NCBI GenBank assembly: GCA_002794465.1
Contig: MTSL01000101.1
Coordinates: forward strand, 62,001-126,000
DNA length: 64,000 bases
Direction of reading: 5' to 3'
Source of the DNA: Paramicrosporidium saccamoebae
Taxonomy: Eukaryota; Rozellomycota
Position 1 is the stretch's first letter. Each line of letters opens with the position of its first letter. Shown piece by piece: positions 1 through 11,303 of the stretch. A program made the position numbers and the translations under genes. Below the pieces are notes generated by a model, which saw nothing but the letters and a program-made list of their open reading frames with translations, did no database searches and had not been told where the DNA came from.

Positions 1-135
1 TTCCTGTACGTTGCGCTCTGTACAATACTGCCCGAGGTGCTGACTGATACCAGGACACCGCGTACATTCCTATCAAGCATATCCCAAATAGTTGTATTTC
101 TGGCCGGCGTTTTATTGATGGTGATCTTAGAATAA
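1..135 (+). CDS. ZIP-family metal transporter, C-terminal end (partial)
   Basis: The frame enters from the left edge in phase 0 and stops with TAA at 133-135, giving 44 residues. It opens with FLYVAL...LPE, which matches the conserved helix of ZIP (SLC39/Zrt) transporters (pattern FLYVAL.(D/E)MLPE). The last about 18 residues are hydrophobic and contain GVLLM, like the final ZIP helix, with a three-residue tail. ZIP proteins move Zn2+ or Fe2+ into the cytosol. Only the last two helices are visible, so substrate and membrane cannot be told. It converges on thymidylate synthase 86 bp away. Confidence 0.65.
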   Translation, partial: FLYVALCTILPEVLTDTRTPRTFLSSISQIVVFLAGVLLMVILE

Positions 136-221
136 ATCGACTGAACAATTGCTTATAGGTGTACTGATACTCACACTGCTACACACCACTCATATGTCGA
201 TTCAATTAGACTTGCTAGCGT

Positions 222-1183
<962 letters not shown>

Positions 1184-1349
1184 TTATTAATTACTGTCCT
1201 AGTGTGATGGTGAGGGCATAAAGACTCTTTATCGAAAGACTCGATCTTCTATATGCACACCGGCACCCAAAGCTATAGTAGACGGCTTAAGCCAAATGTA
1301 TGATGATGGACACAATTTATTATAGAGAGAAGCACAGTATAAGAACGCT

Positions 1350-1786
1350 CTACTTCTTGCCAGCAGCCGACTTCTTGTGCTTCAGAGAACCACGGACCTT
1401 CTTGGCACGGTTCTTCTTCTCCTTGCGCTGCTTACGTCCAGACTTGGTCACGGTAATCAGTCCTTGGCGAGCAAGACGATACTTGGGCTCAAACTTCTTT
1501 GCCGCAACAACAGTGTCGTAGATGAGCGCAAAGCCAGTGCTCTTGCCACCACCGAATGCCAGCTTGAATCCGAAGACAACGATGGCATCCTTGTCACACT
1601 TGTACATGGTAGCGAGCTTCTCACGAAGAGCAACCTTGGCGACGGAAGCAGAGTTGGGGTGGACAACGTCCAAGACCATTTGCTTGCGCATGAGCAGGCG
1701 GTTGGTCATGAATTTGCGTGTACGGATGGTCACAGTGGATGCGTCAGCCTATAGGTTTCCAGTTGGACAGAAAAAATTTTTACCAT
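1350..1786 (-). CDS. RPS24: 40S ribosomal protein eS24
   Basis: Exon 1 is the ATG alone (1786-1784); a 35-nt intron (1749-1783) then leads to exon 2 at 1748-1350. The spliced protein has 133 residues and starts [20 protein letters not shown], the typical eS24 N-terminus, followed by [20 protein letters not shown] and a lysine-rich tail. An intron directly after the start codon is common in ribosomal protein genes and would be missed by ORF callers. It is head-to-head with the Loc1-like gene 77 bp away, so a shared ribosome-biogenesis promoter is plausible. Confidence 0.96.
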
Positions 1787-1863
1787 AGTGGACAGTCCTT
1801 TGACGAAGTGAGAGGCCGACCCTGGTCACGGCGGATATTATATTCCTTCCTCGTTCAGATACT

Positions 1864-2418
1864 ATGAAGAATATCCGCAAGACTGCGCTAACAGCTGATT
1901 CAGATACTGAGATAGTTGACTTGGATGCTGAGACGGTTAACTCGGTCGCTGACATGAACTATTCAAAGATCGAAGAGCTGGCCAAGAAAGTCAAACCCGT
2001 CAGGGTGAGTTCAAAGAAGGGAAAGAAATTTGCAGACAAGTCCTTCATGATGTCTCTGGTGGATTCTGTGAACAAAGTGCAAGAGGAAAAGATTCAAAGC
2101 ACTCTTGAGCGTGAATCTGAGATTCTTAAGAGGCTTACACAGAGAGAAAATAACAAGTCCAAGAAGCGGGAGACGAAGAGTGACAAGGTAAAGAGGATGA
2201 AGGACAGGCTTCAAAAAGGCGGAAAAGGGAAGGGAAAGGGACAGGATAAAGAGAAAGGAAGGGGGCAGGATAAAGGGAAAGGAAAGGGAGATCATAGGAA
2301 CTTTGACGGCCCAAAAGGGGCCTCTAAAGACGCGACGCGACCGGGTGCCAAAGGGGGCTCGGGAGTGGGCAAAGGCAAGTTTGGCGACAAGCCTAGAAAG
2401 AAGGTATCCTTCAAGTAG
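1864..2418 (+). CDS. LOC1: Loc1-like 60S ribosome biogenesis factor
   Basis: A 184-residue, extremely basic protein. It has an acidic N-terminus, then KKGKKFADKSF, a lysine/glutamate helix (about residues 65-115), a Gly/Lys-rich stretch with GKGKGQDK repeats (about 118-145), and the ending KKVSFK. Yeast Loc1 has the same order: GKKGKKF motif, charged helix, and a KKVSF-type end. Loc1 is a nucleolar protein needed for 60S assembly and ASH1 mRNA localisation. The match rests on motif order and composition, so other basic nucleolar proteins remain possible. Divergent partner of eS24. Confidence 0.45.
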   Translation: MKNIRKTALTADSDTEIVDLDAETVNSVADMNYSKIEELAKKVKPVRVSSKKGKKFADKSFMMSLVDSVNKVQEEKIQSTLERESEILKRLTQRENNKSKKRETKSDKVKRMKDRLQKGGKGKGKGQDKEKGRGQDKGKGKGDHRNFDGPKGASKDATRPGAKGGSGVGKGKFGDKPRKKVSFK

Positions 2419-2484
2419 TGTCGAGAAGGGTTGCATAGATGTAGAGTAGTAAAATTCTATTATGTGTGTGTATGCGCGGCACGA

Positions 2485-2823
2485 CTATAGGTTAAACTTA
2501 CTGGTCCATTGTTCGAGCAGGGCGGTTAACGAGTCTCGGTACTGCATGCCGACAAAAGCAACTCCCAAGAAAAAGACCAACTGCATGAGGAAGGAAGAGA
2601 CTGACCAAATCATTCGACCAAAGCGCCAGATTGACGAAAAAAAGACGTACGCGCAGACGACACCGGCGAGGATTACCGAGTAACGGGTGGTTGTATCCAG
2701 TCCCAAAAGGTACTTCCATGGAACCCACTGGGAAAGCTGAAAAGCTTTGTCGTTTAGCACCTTGGAAAGCAAAAACTGCTTCCAGGATAAAAGTTGCGCG
2801 AGGATTTGCTCTTGAGAGGGCAT
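2485..2823 (-). CDS. Small two-helix membrane protein, possibly Apq12-like
   Basis: 112 residues from the first ATG (2823); the open frame also has an upstream TTG. After an amphipathic start comes PWKYLLGLDTTTRYSVILAG, a first transmembrane helix (about residues 47-67), a charged turn with WRFGRM, and a second helix (about 72-95). Fungal Apq12 proteins (nuclear pore and nuclear envelope lipid homeostasis) have this size, two close helices and a GxDxTTRYS-like entry. I recognise this only by pattern; a profile search against PF12716 would decide. It is tail-to-tail with the Loc1-like gene, 66 bp apart. Confidence 0.35.
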   Translation of the reverse strand: MPSQEQILAQLLSWKQFLLSKVLNDKAFQLSQWVPWKYLLGLDTTTRYSVILAGVVCAYVFFSSIWRFGRMIWSVSSFLMQLVFFLGVAFVGMQYRDSLTALLEQWTSKFNL

Positions 2824-2889
2824 CAGGACCAACGTAGTGGTTAAAGGAATATGTATTTATCGTTTAATTTGATTTTATGCGTTCATTGA

Positions 2890-4808
2890 TCAATCAATAT
2901 GTTTCTCCTCACCAGTTGACCTCGAATCGCTCGTAATTACGTTGATATTCTTGGCTGACTCGATTAAGAAGGTCCCTGGAAGCTTTCCCTCTTCAATCAA
3001 ACTGCGAGGCAGGCGTAAAATGGCATCCTCAATGATCAAGTTGACGGCATGAATTTGGACTAATTCTTCGTCGCCATCCTGCTCAGAAGCAATTGTTACA
3101 CGAAGAGGCCCGACCAAAGAAAAGTGCTTCTTGCCTACCTCAGTTTCATTCTGATTCTTCTCCGCACTCTGATTTTTTTCTTCCTCTTTGTTCTGACCTT
3201 CGTCTTCACTCGGATCCTCCTCTTCACTGAACAAGGTTTTAATAGGTTCGACGACAGGCGATGTTGTGGTTATGGGATTTTCTTCAATAATGTCCTGAGA
3301 GTTCTGGCTGTTACCTTCAGTGGCAAGTTCGATCACATTCTCCTCACTATTCTCCACAGCCGTCTGTTTAGCACTTTCAGTTTCTGTACCGGTCTCCGCG
3401 TTCACGACTGGAGGAATTTGGGTAGTAATGTCAGTTGCGTCAGTCTCGGGCGACACATCATCAGACTTTGACGAGTGCGACTCAGTCTTTGCAAGGTCTT
3501 CAGAGAATTCGGGCGCCTCGTTCTCAAAACTTCTGTAGGAAGGCCCTTCAGGACTTTCAGCGACTTTGAAATGTCTTGTCCTGGTCGATCTGGAACTTGA
3601 AGAAGCGGGAACTATGGTACTTTGGGGATTGGCAGATCCATGCAAGCCATCCTCTACACCGGCAGCCTCTAAAGCGGGGACCAAACTGCGTGCTTGTGCA
3701 GAATCATCCTCGTCAGAGTCCTGGCTATCATCCTCCCAGTCTTGAACGAAATTTGACTCACGAGGTTCTGGACTACGACTCTTGCTAGCGCGGGGAGATT
3801 GGGCTTTATCAACTTTGTGAACTAGGCTGGGACTCACACTAACACGGGGCGATTTGGCTGCTTCGTGATGGGGACTGGGGCTCTTGCTAGCACGAGGAGA
3901 TTTAGCTTCATCTGTTCCGCGAGCTGGACTGGGACTCTTGCTAGCATGAGGAGATTTAGCTGCTTCGTGATGGGGACTGGGGCTTTTGCTAGCATGGGGA
4001 GATTTAACTGCTCCACGATCGGGGCTGGGACTTTTGCCGGCACGAAGAGATTCGGCTTCATTGACTTTATGGACTGAACTGGGACTCACACTGATACGGG
4101 GAGATTTGGCTGTTTCGCGATCGGGGCTGGGACTCTTGCTACCAAGGGGAGACTTGACTTTATCTGTTCCGCGGACTGGGCTGGGGCTCTTGCTAGCACG
4201 AGGAAATTCAGCTATTTCGCGAGCTAGGCTGAGACTCTCGCTAGAATGAGAAGACTCAGATTCCTTCGACTTGCGATCTGGGCTGGGACTCTTTCTAATA
4301 TGGGGAGATTCAGATCCCTTCGTTTCGCGGGTCGGACTGCGGCTAAAGCGGAGGGCACTATTTAGGGGCCCTTCAACGGGGACCACCAATTCACGCGATT
4401 CTGGACTATCTGGGTAATCCACGATGCACGGAGAAACGGCTATTACGTAAAGTTAACACGTGCTTTGAGTACCATCGGTAGTGCATACACGGACATCACC
4501 AGTAGGAGGGCCGCTCAGAACGCTGCATGTTTGGCCTTCTTCATTCTGCTCAACTGCCTTGCACCGATTAAAGGGAACATCGCTGATTAGATTTCCGTCA
4601 GAATCGTACTAATGAATTGTTAGTAAATTCCAGACAGGCATACAATGAGGACACCGTCTTCGGTACGCTCAATTCGGCACTTAAAGGTCCCCTCTTTCAC
4701 AAAGGACGTAAAAGTACAAGTAATGTACGATACGTTGGATTCAGAAGCATGGACTACAAACGCCCCTAGAGCACAGAGGACAAGCGACACAAGCGATCCA
4801 CCCCACAT
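2890..4808 (-). CDS. Secreted Cys-containing protein with Ser/Pro repeats, unknown function
   Basis: Three exons: 4808-4644, 4608-4473, 4439-2890, giving 616 residues. The last exon has no ATG of its own. Joining it across a 33-nt intron (4440-4472) to two upstream exons restores one frame. The first intron (4609-4643) carries a perfect TACTAAC branch site. Residues 1-21 are a signal peptide ending VVHAS; residues 22-110 hold seven cysteines; then come about ten copies of KSPSP-type repeats and an acidic Asp/Glu/Asn-rich part. The end (about 540-616) looks folded (GPLRVTIASEQDGDEELVQI). No transmembrane segment or GPI signal is visible. Family unknown. SPSP sites could be phosphorylated or O-glycosylated. 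Confidence 0.7.
3765..4315 (-). repeat. Ser/Pro coding repeat (KSPSP units)
   Basis: Degenerate in-frame repeats of about 14-19 codons with the core KSPSP followed by a charged spacer and KSP(R/H)xS. Nucleotide identity between units is high (for example TTGCTAGCAYGRGGAGATTT recurs), so they arose by recent tandem duplication or exchange inside the secreted protein gene. Confidence 0.85.
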
Positions 4809-4991
4809 ATTTCACTGACTATCGTTGTGGCTTTTAGTAGCTGTTTTAATGATGTGCTAATTTTCCTAATCGGGGAGATCCTATCTACGGCAGTACGATA
4901 ATTCAAATGGCCTGGACCAATCACATCAAGAAGATGGTATCTAGATCGGGTAATTTTCCTTTATTTTACAAGTTCACGGATATGCCGCGCC

Positions 4992-5693
4992 TCATTTTTT
5001 TCCGGTCTGAATGATACTTAACAAGTCCTTCCAGACATTGTCGGGAGCCTTGGAGGCGTCCAGACGCGACCAAATCCCCTTATTGCGGTAATAGTCTATG
5101 ACTGGTGTAGTCTGCTGGTGATACGTCTCCAGACGTTTGCGGAGGGTCTCTTCATTGTCGTCGGAACGACGAATCAACGGGTCTCCGGTGACATCATCTT
5201 TTCCAATTACCTTTGGGGGCTGGAATTCCTCGTGGTAGGTGCGTCCGCTTGGTGGATGAACCAGCCGCCCACAGATACGACGGACAAGTAAAGAGTCGTC
5301 GACTTTAAACTCAATGGCATGGTCCAAGGTCTGCTTATTTCTCGTCATCATTTCATCAAGCTTCTGGGCTTGGCCAACAGTACGTGGGAAGCCGTCAAGA
5401 ATGAACCCATCACGACATTCAGGTGCCTTAATGGCCTCACTGATAAGGTCGACCATCACCTCGTCAGGAACCAGCTTTCCCTCATCCATAATAGCTTTTG
5501 CCTTCTTTCCAACGTCGGTTCCGTTGGCCACGGCAGCGCGCAGCATATCTCCTGTCGCCAGGTGGCAAATACGATAATTGTCCTTGAGCCGTGGAGACTG
5601 AGTGCCCTTACCAGAGCCCGGAGGCCCAAGAAACACTAACCGAAGTCCGCCGTTGGGAGTAAAGTTGCTCATTCTGCCTTGTTGTGACGCCAC
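4992..5693 (-). CDS. ADK1: Adenylate kinase (long form)
   Basis: 233 residues, single exon. Converts ATP and AMP to two ADP. Motifs: P-loop [13 protein letters not shown]-binding [21 protein letters not shown], and a long LID segment beginning [20 protein letters not shown], then [20 protein letters not shown]. This is the AK2/Adk1 type with the long LID. No zinc-binding cysteines are seen in the LID. The short N-terminal extension ([16 protein letters not shown]) may serve mitochondrial intermembrane or cytosolic dual location, as in yeast Adk1. Confidence 0.97.
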   Translation of the reverse strand: MASQQGRMSNFTPNGGLRLVFLGPPGSGKGTQSPRLKDNYRICHLATGDMLRAAVANGTDVGKKAKAIMDEGKLVPDEVMVDLISEAIKAPECRDGFILDGFPRTVGQAQKLDEMMTRNKQTLDHAIEFKVDDSLLVRRICGRLVHPPSGRTYHEEFQPPKVIGKDDVTGDPLIRRSDDNEETLRKRLETYHQQTTPVIDYYRNKGIWSRLDASKAPDNVWKDLLSIIQTGKK

Positions 5694-6086
5694 GGGCTGG
5701 TTCGTCGGAGTCGTAAATAGCCGTCAACAGACCAGGGCAACAATATCTTATTTTTTATCGCATGACTCGTTCCGTGCAACGCCCCGCCCTGGAGTACAAT
5801 ATGCTTTGTTGTTAGCCGTGCAGATAAGCGCTCCAGTCTCGACTATTGGACTGCCTGCAGAAACACAAAGAGTCTCTATATCTCACAATATTACAATCTT
5901 TCTCGACCACAATCCTGGTGGCACACAACCACTATGGATCGGTGCAGTGGAATAAATGCATTCTCATTATCTGTCATGTTCGCATCTGTATTCGGATTGA
6001 ATAACGGTCGACGCCTATTGGCGGGAATCGAGATAAACGAAAAATGGCGGCATTTCTTTTATCGGCCGCACTTCTTCACGACTTAC
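5694..6086. promoter_or_regulatory. Divergent promoter between ADK1 and CSM1
   Basis: 393 bp without a supportable gene. The short frame that runs into Csm1 from 5934 is better read as upstream sequence, because the basic Csm1-like start is at 6087. TTGGCGGGAA at about 6018-6027 resembles an E2F/DP-type site, which would suit a cell-cycle gene. That is inference from the motif alone. Confidence 0.3.
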
Positions 6087-7079
6087 ATGGCGCGGCGTAG
6101 TAAAAGCTCCATTATGCCTCGAAAGAATCGGGGCCGGCCCGGCACCGCCATTGCCCGCAAACAGACGGAAAATGAGTCTCCGTTGAAGGGTCGGGGAAAC
6201 AAAGGTAGATAGTCTGGACCAGCCTTTGAGAATGTAGCATTTAGTACTAGCGACACGGAGGCGGCCATGGAAGATACATTTGGCGAGAATTTGGAAAATT
6301 CCAAGAAGCCAGAGCAGAAGAGTCCCGTAAAATGTACTGTTGAAAGAATTCTACCGTAATCTCTAGCCTCTCGAACTGCGACGAGGAAATTAACATCAAG
6401 TCCAAGAACAAAATCCTCTCCTCGTACTGCCACTCTGGCCAGCTCGCCGTCCCCTCGACCTGTCAAAAGAGCGACCCAGAAATCCACTTCGCCAGTCAAG
6501 CGGAAGCTTCCACTGAATCCATCATCATCCGAGATAATTGACGAACTGCGGGAAAAGTTCCAGCAACTCAATATGCTCCGCACGACCGCCGCCGAAGCTT
6601 TACTGGAGGAGTACAAGAAATCTGCCGAGGATCGCATTAAGGCTGCCGAGCGGGTCATTGAAGGACTTCGAAAAGAAAACGAGTCGTTGCGGAGGAAGGC
6701 AGAGAGTGGGCCAGCGAGGTCGGCGCGGGTTTCAGATGTTTCAGCAGTGTCTGCAGATCAGACAAGCGGGCTGAGGCCGATTGTGGATTTGTATGGGCGT
6801 CTTTCCGGGCTCGAAATTTTGTCTGATCTTGAGACGGAAAATCTGTGGCATTGTTCAATTAGTGGTCGGCAAGGAGATTTCACCTTTGATCTTTCCTTGG
6901 AGGAGGAAGAGCGCCAGTATAGCTATGTTCCCACATTCTCCACCAAAACGCCGATCTCCTCTCGTCTACCGGCATATCTGCAGGAAGAGATTGTCTTTGA
7001 CTGCGATCAGTTGCAGCTTTTCTTTTGGCGCGCACTTAATTTTTTGATGTCTACTCCCGTTGCCTCTAATAACAAGTAA
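6087..7079 (+). CDS. CSM1: Monopolin subunit Csm1/Pcs1
   Basis: Exons 6087-6204, 6238-6333, 6367-7079, with two 33-nt introns; 308 residues. The basic N-terminus (MARRSKSS...RGRPGTAIARKQ) is followed by a Ser/Pro/Thr-rich linker, a coiled coil (about residues 145-185: EIIDELREKFQQL, AEALLEEYKKSAEDRIKAAE), and a C-terminal globular domain (about 205-305: LYGRLSGLEI, LWHCSISGRQGDFTFDLSL, SRLPAYLQEEIVFD) matching the Csm1/Pcs1 RWD-like domain. Csm1 homologues cross-link kinetochore and rDNA elements in meiosis and mitosis. The fold match is clear; the partner Lrs4 is not in the window. Confidence 0.8.
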
Positions 7080-7084
7080 ATCTG

Positions 7085-7312
7085 TACTGTTTGGTTTCAG
7101 AATGCTCTATTTTTTTGCTCCTCGGACGCTCATTGCTTGGTCTCAAAATGATCTATTGTTTGGTTTCAGAGTGCTCTATTTTTTAGTTCCTGAATGCCCT
7201 ATTGTTTGGTTTTAGAGTGGCCTCACTCTAGTTTAACTTTAAATGACCTCACTATTGTTTGGCCTCGTCCTATAGCTCAACTTTAAATGACCTCCCTCTA
7301 TTTGTCTAATCG
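7085..7312. repeat. Degenerate repeats between convergent CSM1 and RIA1
   Basis: Core TGTTTGGTTTCAGARTGCTC recurs at about 7088, 7157 and 7203, with shorter relatives (TTGTTTGGCCTCG, CTTTAAATGACCTC twice). Spacing is irregular (69 and 46 nt), so this is a decayed tandem array. No ORF of note. Confidence 0.7.
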
Positions 7313-10289
7313 CTACTTTTTAAGAGTGCGTTGCTTTTCAGCAAACTGTACAACTCGTCGTTCTATAAAAAGCCCCTTTCTCTCTCGTATCTTGATTAAA
7401 TGGCGCATGGCCAAATTGTCCAGTCCGTCGCCATGGGAGCCATAATCTTCCAGTTCCTCTTCAGTCACAGGTATCCAATACGGATCTTCAGGGAGCGTTT
7501 CGAATCCAGCAAACATTAACTGAGGAATCGCAACTCCAGCCGTTCTTCCTCGGAGATCGTCGGCGAAACCAAAACTCTCTGCTACGGGAAGGAGTGAATT
7601 TACGGTGAAAAACCCAGTTCCTTCATGGTATTCTTCATCTAGCACTCGGCCGTGTCTCCGTCCCAAGGCAGAATAGACTTTGCCGAGCATTTCAGCAGTT
7701 GTTTGAATTGCGCAACGATAGACTGCAAGCATCATCCGAGGGGACCAAAACAAAAAGGAGGCTTCAAACAGCGTTCGACTCAGAGAGATTAGCTGAGCCG
7801 CCAATTGAGTTCGAGCCCTGCATCTCTCCTCTTCGTCATCTGGAAGATCAATCAACTCAAAAGTCTCGACCAAAAAAGCCACCCCCATCATGGGCTCATG
7901 TGCTAGAGGCCCCTTTTCTGTAATGACTTGAAATCCTGTCAAGATGCTCGACTGAAATGGCTTGAGATCAGTACCAGGGACAAAAAACGTCCCTGGATCG
8001 GTACTGCAGAAACGTGTACTACACATTAGCATATTGGGGCCCTCCCTTCTAGGTCCAAAGGCCCAAATATTTTTTGGCGAAAAATCTATATATAAGACAG
8101 CTGAAGATGGTCTTACCAGGCCAAGGAGCAGGACAAGAGTCAAGAATTGCTCTAATTTCATCCTCAATTTTGTGCAATTCTTCGAGTTCAAGACGAGCAA
8201 TTTCTTTGAGGATTTGACGATGCTGGACGATATAGTCTAAAAGCGATTCCGGGATTGGCATGGCTCTGGCACCAATTCGACAATTCCCTTCAATTGTAGT
8301 CAAAGTGATCATACCATCATCCTCTCTTACTGAATCACTGAACCCAACATGAACCTTCCACAAGTCTTCATTACGACTCTTCTCACAAGAAATAGTTTCT
8401 CTGTAAGGAACCATCGGAGACGACACGATTATGTCAACACCAGTTTTCGTGTATTTTTCAGAAAGATCTTTCAGGCACTGTTCCAAGTGCAGCTCGCCAG
8501 CAGTGGCCAAGATATGTTCACCATTTTCTTCTTGTAAAAATGTTTCTGCGCATGGATCTGCTTGGCAGAGCAATTCAAGACCCGCAACCACTTCGGCAAG
8601 ATTTTCAAGTTGAGCAGGACGAACCGCGACTTGCACAATTGGAGCAATCTCACCTCGAGGCGTCTCCAATAGGGGACAATCGGGATCCGAGGAAAGGGTA
8701 GCAGACTTTTTAATATATTGACCAATTCCGCCGATTCCAAAAATGGTCCCGGTGTGAACTTGGTCAACTGGCTCCAGGTCGCGGCCCATCAGGAGAAATA
8801 GCTCGGATATCACAATTTCTGTGACCTGGCGATTCTTTCCAGGCAAGTGTTTAGGCTCAAGAATGTAAATCTTTTGCCCAACTGAAAGCGTTCCGTGGAA
8901 AATCCGAGCCATCCCAACAAGCTTTTCAGTAGATTCTTCGGAAGATGCATCGAGATTAAACATGGCTTCAGCGAGATCTTCAACTGATGGATTACGAGAC
9001 GGCATTCCCGAGGATCGCCCTTTCTGCATGGTTACTGAGAAAAACTTTGAAACGAATGCAACCATAGGTGCTTCTTCAGGATGTTCTGGAGACGCCAACT
9101 TGTCAATGATAGCGCGGGAAGCGGTGGGGAGCTGATCATTGTTTTTGATGATTGAGGAGAGTCGGATTCGATTGGATTCCAGGGGAGATGGGATGTGCTT
9201 GATAATCACGTTAAAGACAGTCTCTGCCAGGGGAAGCCATTGGCCCAGAACTGACCGCAAGACTGCTTTGCCATCCTTTGCCTTTAACTCTCTCGCTGAT
9301 AATTTGGCACGGGTCTGCGACGAAATCTTTTCAATCTTTGATTCATTCCAGTTCAAAACTGATGCATCGTAAACTGCCCAAATAGCATCAAGAACAAACT
9401 GAGCAAACATGGTCTTTGTCAATCCTTGAGGCTCTGCAGCCTTCTTGGGGAGCACCTTTTTCGTCTTGGCATCAAAGTAGAATTCTCCCCACAGGGTCTG
9501 TCGAAGGGCAGATGCTTTCATGTCAAGTTTCTGAGAGTATATCTGGACAAATTGTTCAATTGTACAAGCCCATCCATCTGTGCTGCTGGCAAAAATGACA
9601 TTTCCAACGAGTGGATCGAATACATTTGTATTGGCTGTGCCCAACGCATCGTCCAAGGCCTCCTCAGTCTCTTCTTCATCCTCTTTTAATGTGGCTTGCG
9701 CAGCATTAACCTGTTCCAACAGTCTGAACAGCCAATTTGCAGCGTCAGCCGTCGACATTTTCAACTCAGTGACTAGCCGATCGATCTTGTTGATCACTAG
9801 ACACGGCGTTAACCGCTCCCTCTTGGCCTGCCGAAGGACAGCCATAGTCTGGGTGCAAATCCCTTCGACAGCATCTACCAGTACTAGACAGCCATCTACA
9901 AGTCTCGCGGCTGTAACAACTTGGCGTGAAAAATCCACATGGCCGGGCGAGTCTATGAGGTTGATAGCATGTCTCTGTACATTATCCGGCGAAATTGGGG
10001 CATCGTACAGCAGTGTAATAGCGCTCGCCTGCATCGTAATTCCCCTCTGTTGTTCATCTTCACGACTATCCATATACCTCAGACTGCCTGCCTGTTTAAA
10101 GGAAATAATCCCGTTGGATGCTAACAACGTATCTGTCAGCGTGGTTTTCCCGTGATCGACATGCGCCAGGATACACACATTCCTTATCCGTTTCGGGTGC
10201 GCCAAAACGGGCTCTATCAGCGCCCTGTTGACGCGGAGACTTCCCATAACGGGAGTTCCGGAGGGACTGGAGACGCGACTAAAGCTCAT
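7313..10289 (-). CDS. RIA1: Elongation factor-like GTPase 1 (60S maturation)
   Basis: Exons 10289-8117 and 8085-7313 around a 31-nt intron (8086-8116) give 981 residues, slightly shorter than yeast Ria1. EFL1 with Sdo1/SBDS releases eIF6/Tif6 from pre-60S subunits in the cytoplasm. G motifs: AHVDHGKT, RGITM, DSPGHVDF and NKID. The splice junction restores APWPDFSPKNIWAFGPRR, matching the EFL1 hallmark IWSFGPRR and separating it from eEF2. Domains IV and V follow in exon 2. Its start is 18 bp from the start of the divergent GTSF1-like gene. Confidence 0.93.
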
Positions 10290-10307
10290 TTAGCGGGCTC
10301 CCTGGTC

Positions 10308-10673
10308 ATGGTGCCAGTGAAAGAAACAAACGAACTTTCCAAAGCGGAAATCGAATATTTGTTGCAGCAGAGCGCGCATAATTCCCTTTTTAAGTGTAAT
10401 GTCAGATGTCCAGTGGATAGTGATCATATTATCGACATTTCTCATCTAGCATCCCACGTGAGCAATTGCCGCCGAGTATAAGCTGACCTGCTGTTTTGTT
10501 CATCAGTTTAGAGAAATGCCCATTTGGGCCACAGAAAGTGTCCAAATAATGAATTTCACTACACAACACCAGACAAGCTGAAGGAACATGTCCAAACATG
10601 TCCAGATGAAGCAGTGACAACTAAATCCGATGACAAGACCATTGCAATCGTATCTTATTCGATGAACAGCTAA
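10308..10673 (+). CDS. GTSF1-like protein with two CHHC zinc fingers
   Basis: Exons 10308-10475 and 10512-10673 with a 36-nt intron; 109 residues. The intron separates two fingers with identical spacing C-x5-H-x9-H-x3-C: CPVDSDH...H...C and CPNNEFHYTTPDKLKEHVQTC. Two tandem CHHC fingers plus a short acidic tail is the layout of animal GTSF1 (Asterix), an RNA-binding cofactor of PIWI/Argonaute proteins. Single CHHC fingers also occur in U11-48K and Trm13, but those are longer and have other domains. Finger assignment is firm; the small-RNA role is inference, supported by an Argonaute later in this window. Confidence 0.75.
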
Positions 10674-10792
10674 AGTGTAGATTAACATGGTAGAGTTAAA
10701 GCTTCAGTGCGGTCTTTTTGTGTCACAGGAAGACATGGAAGTGTACAATAGTCGGGTTTAAAAAAGAGGATAACAGATCTGGTGTAAGGATT

Positions 10793-10986
10793 NNNNNNNN
10801 NNNNNNNNNNNNNNNNNNNNNNNNNNNNNNNNNNNNNNNNNNNNNNNNNNNNNNNNNNNNNNNNNNNNNNNNNNNNNNNNNNNNNNNNNNNNNNNNNNNN
10901 NNNNNNNNNNNNNNNNNNNNNNNNNNNNNNNNNNNNNNNNNNNNNNNNNNNNNNNNNNNNNNNNNNNNNNNNNNNNNNNNNNNNNN
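10793..10986. other. Assembly gap (194 N)
   Basis: Run of N in the convergent gap between the GTSF1-like gene and the FLX1-like gene, next to a 77-nt tandem repeat. The repeat probably broke the assembly. Confidence 0.99.
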
Positions 10987-11000
10987 ACCAGGCTGGACTG

Positions 11001-11150
11001 TGGGACCGCTATCTGGGTCGGGCTCACCAATGACAAGCGGACGCCGTTCAGCAGGTCCTGTTGATGGGTGAACTTACTGGGACCGCTATCTGGGTGGGGC
11101 TCACCAATAATAAGTGGATGCTGTTTAACAGGCCCTTTTACTAAAAAGCG
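11001..11150. repeat. 77-nt direct repeat, two copies, family shared with 47.7 kb
   Basis: TGGGACCGCTATCTGGGT starts at 11001 and again at 11078; the units continue GGGGCTCACCAATRA and TAAGYGGAYGCYGTT. The second unit holds AATAATAAGTGGATGCTGTT (about 11106), which returns almost unchanged at about 47691. Array continues into the gap. Confidence 0.85.
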
Positions 11151-11303
11151 TACCGTCTCTCCAGTAGGAAATCACTCTCGACGTCCGGTGGGTTTATGGA
11201 ATAAATATTGTGATTTGAACTATCAGTAGGCACTGTTTCACCCATATTCTCAAAATACCCCCCCCCATAAACATGATATACTCTCATGCGCCTGTCGCAT
11301 TTA

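Noticed and set aside
126-193. Minus-strand gene starting at 193 with a 49-nt intron
   Set aside because: Rechecking the bases shows ATG AGT GGT GTG TAG, an immediate stop; the plus-strand ZIP frame explains the region better.
4453-4808. Stand-alone 106-residue secreted Cys-rich protein ending at TAA 4453
   Set aside because: It is a valid two-exon reading, but joining through 4440-4472 gives the following Ser/Pro-repeat frame, which otherwise has no start codon, so one longer gene is preferred.
6083-6658. Long minus-strand ORF (191 codons) opposite CSM1
   Set aside because: Antisense of the Csm1 exons. The plus strand gives a recognisable coiled coil and Csm1 C-terminal domain with consistent short introns; the minus frame is Ser-rich and unlike any family.
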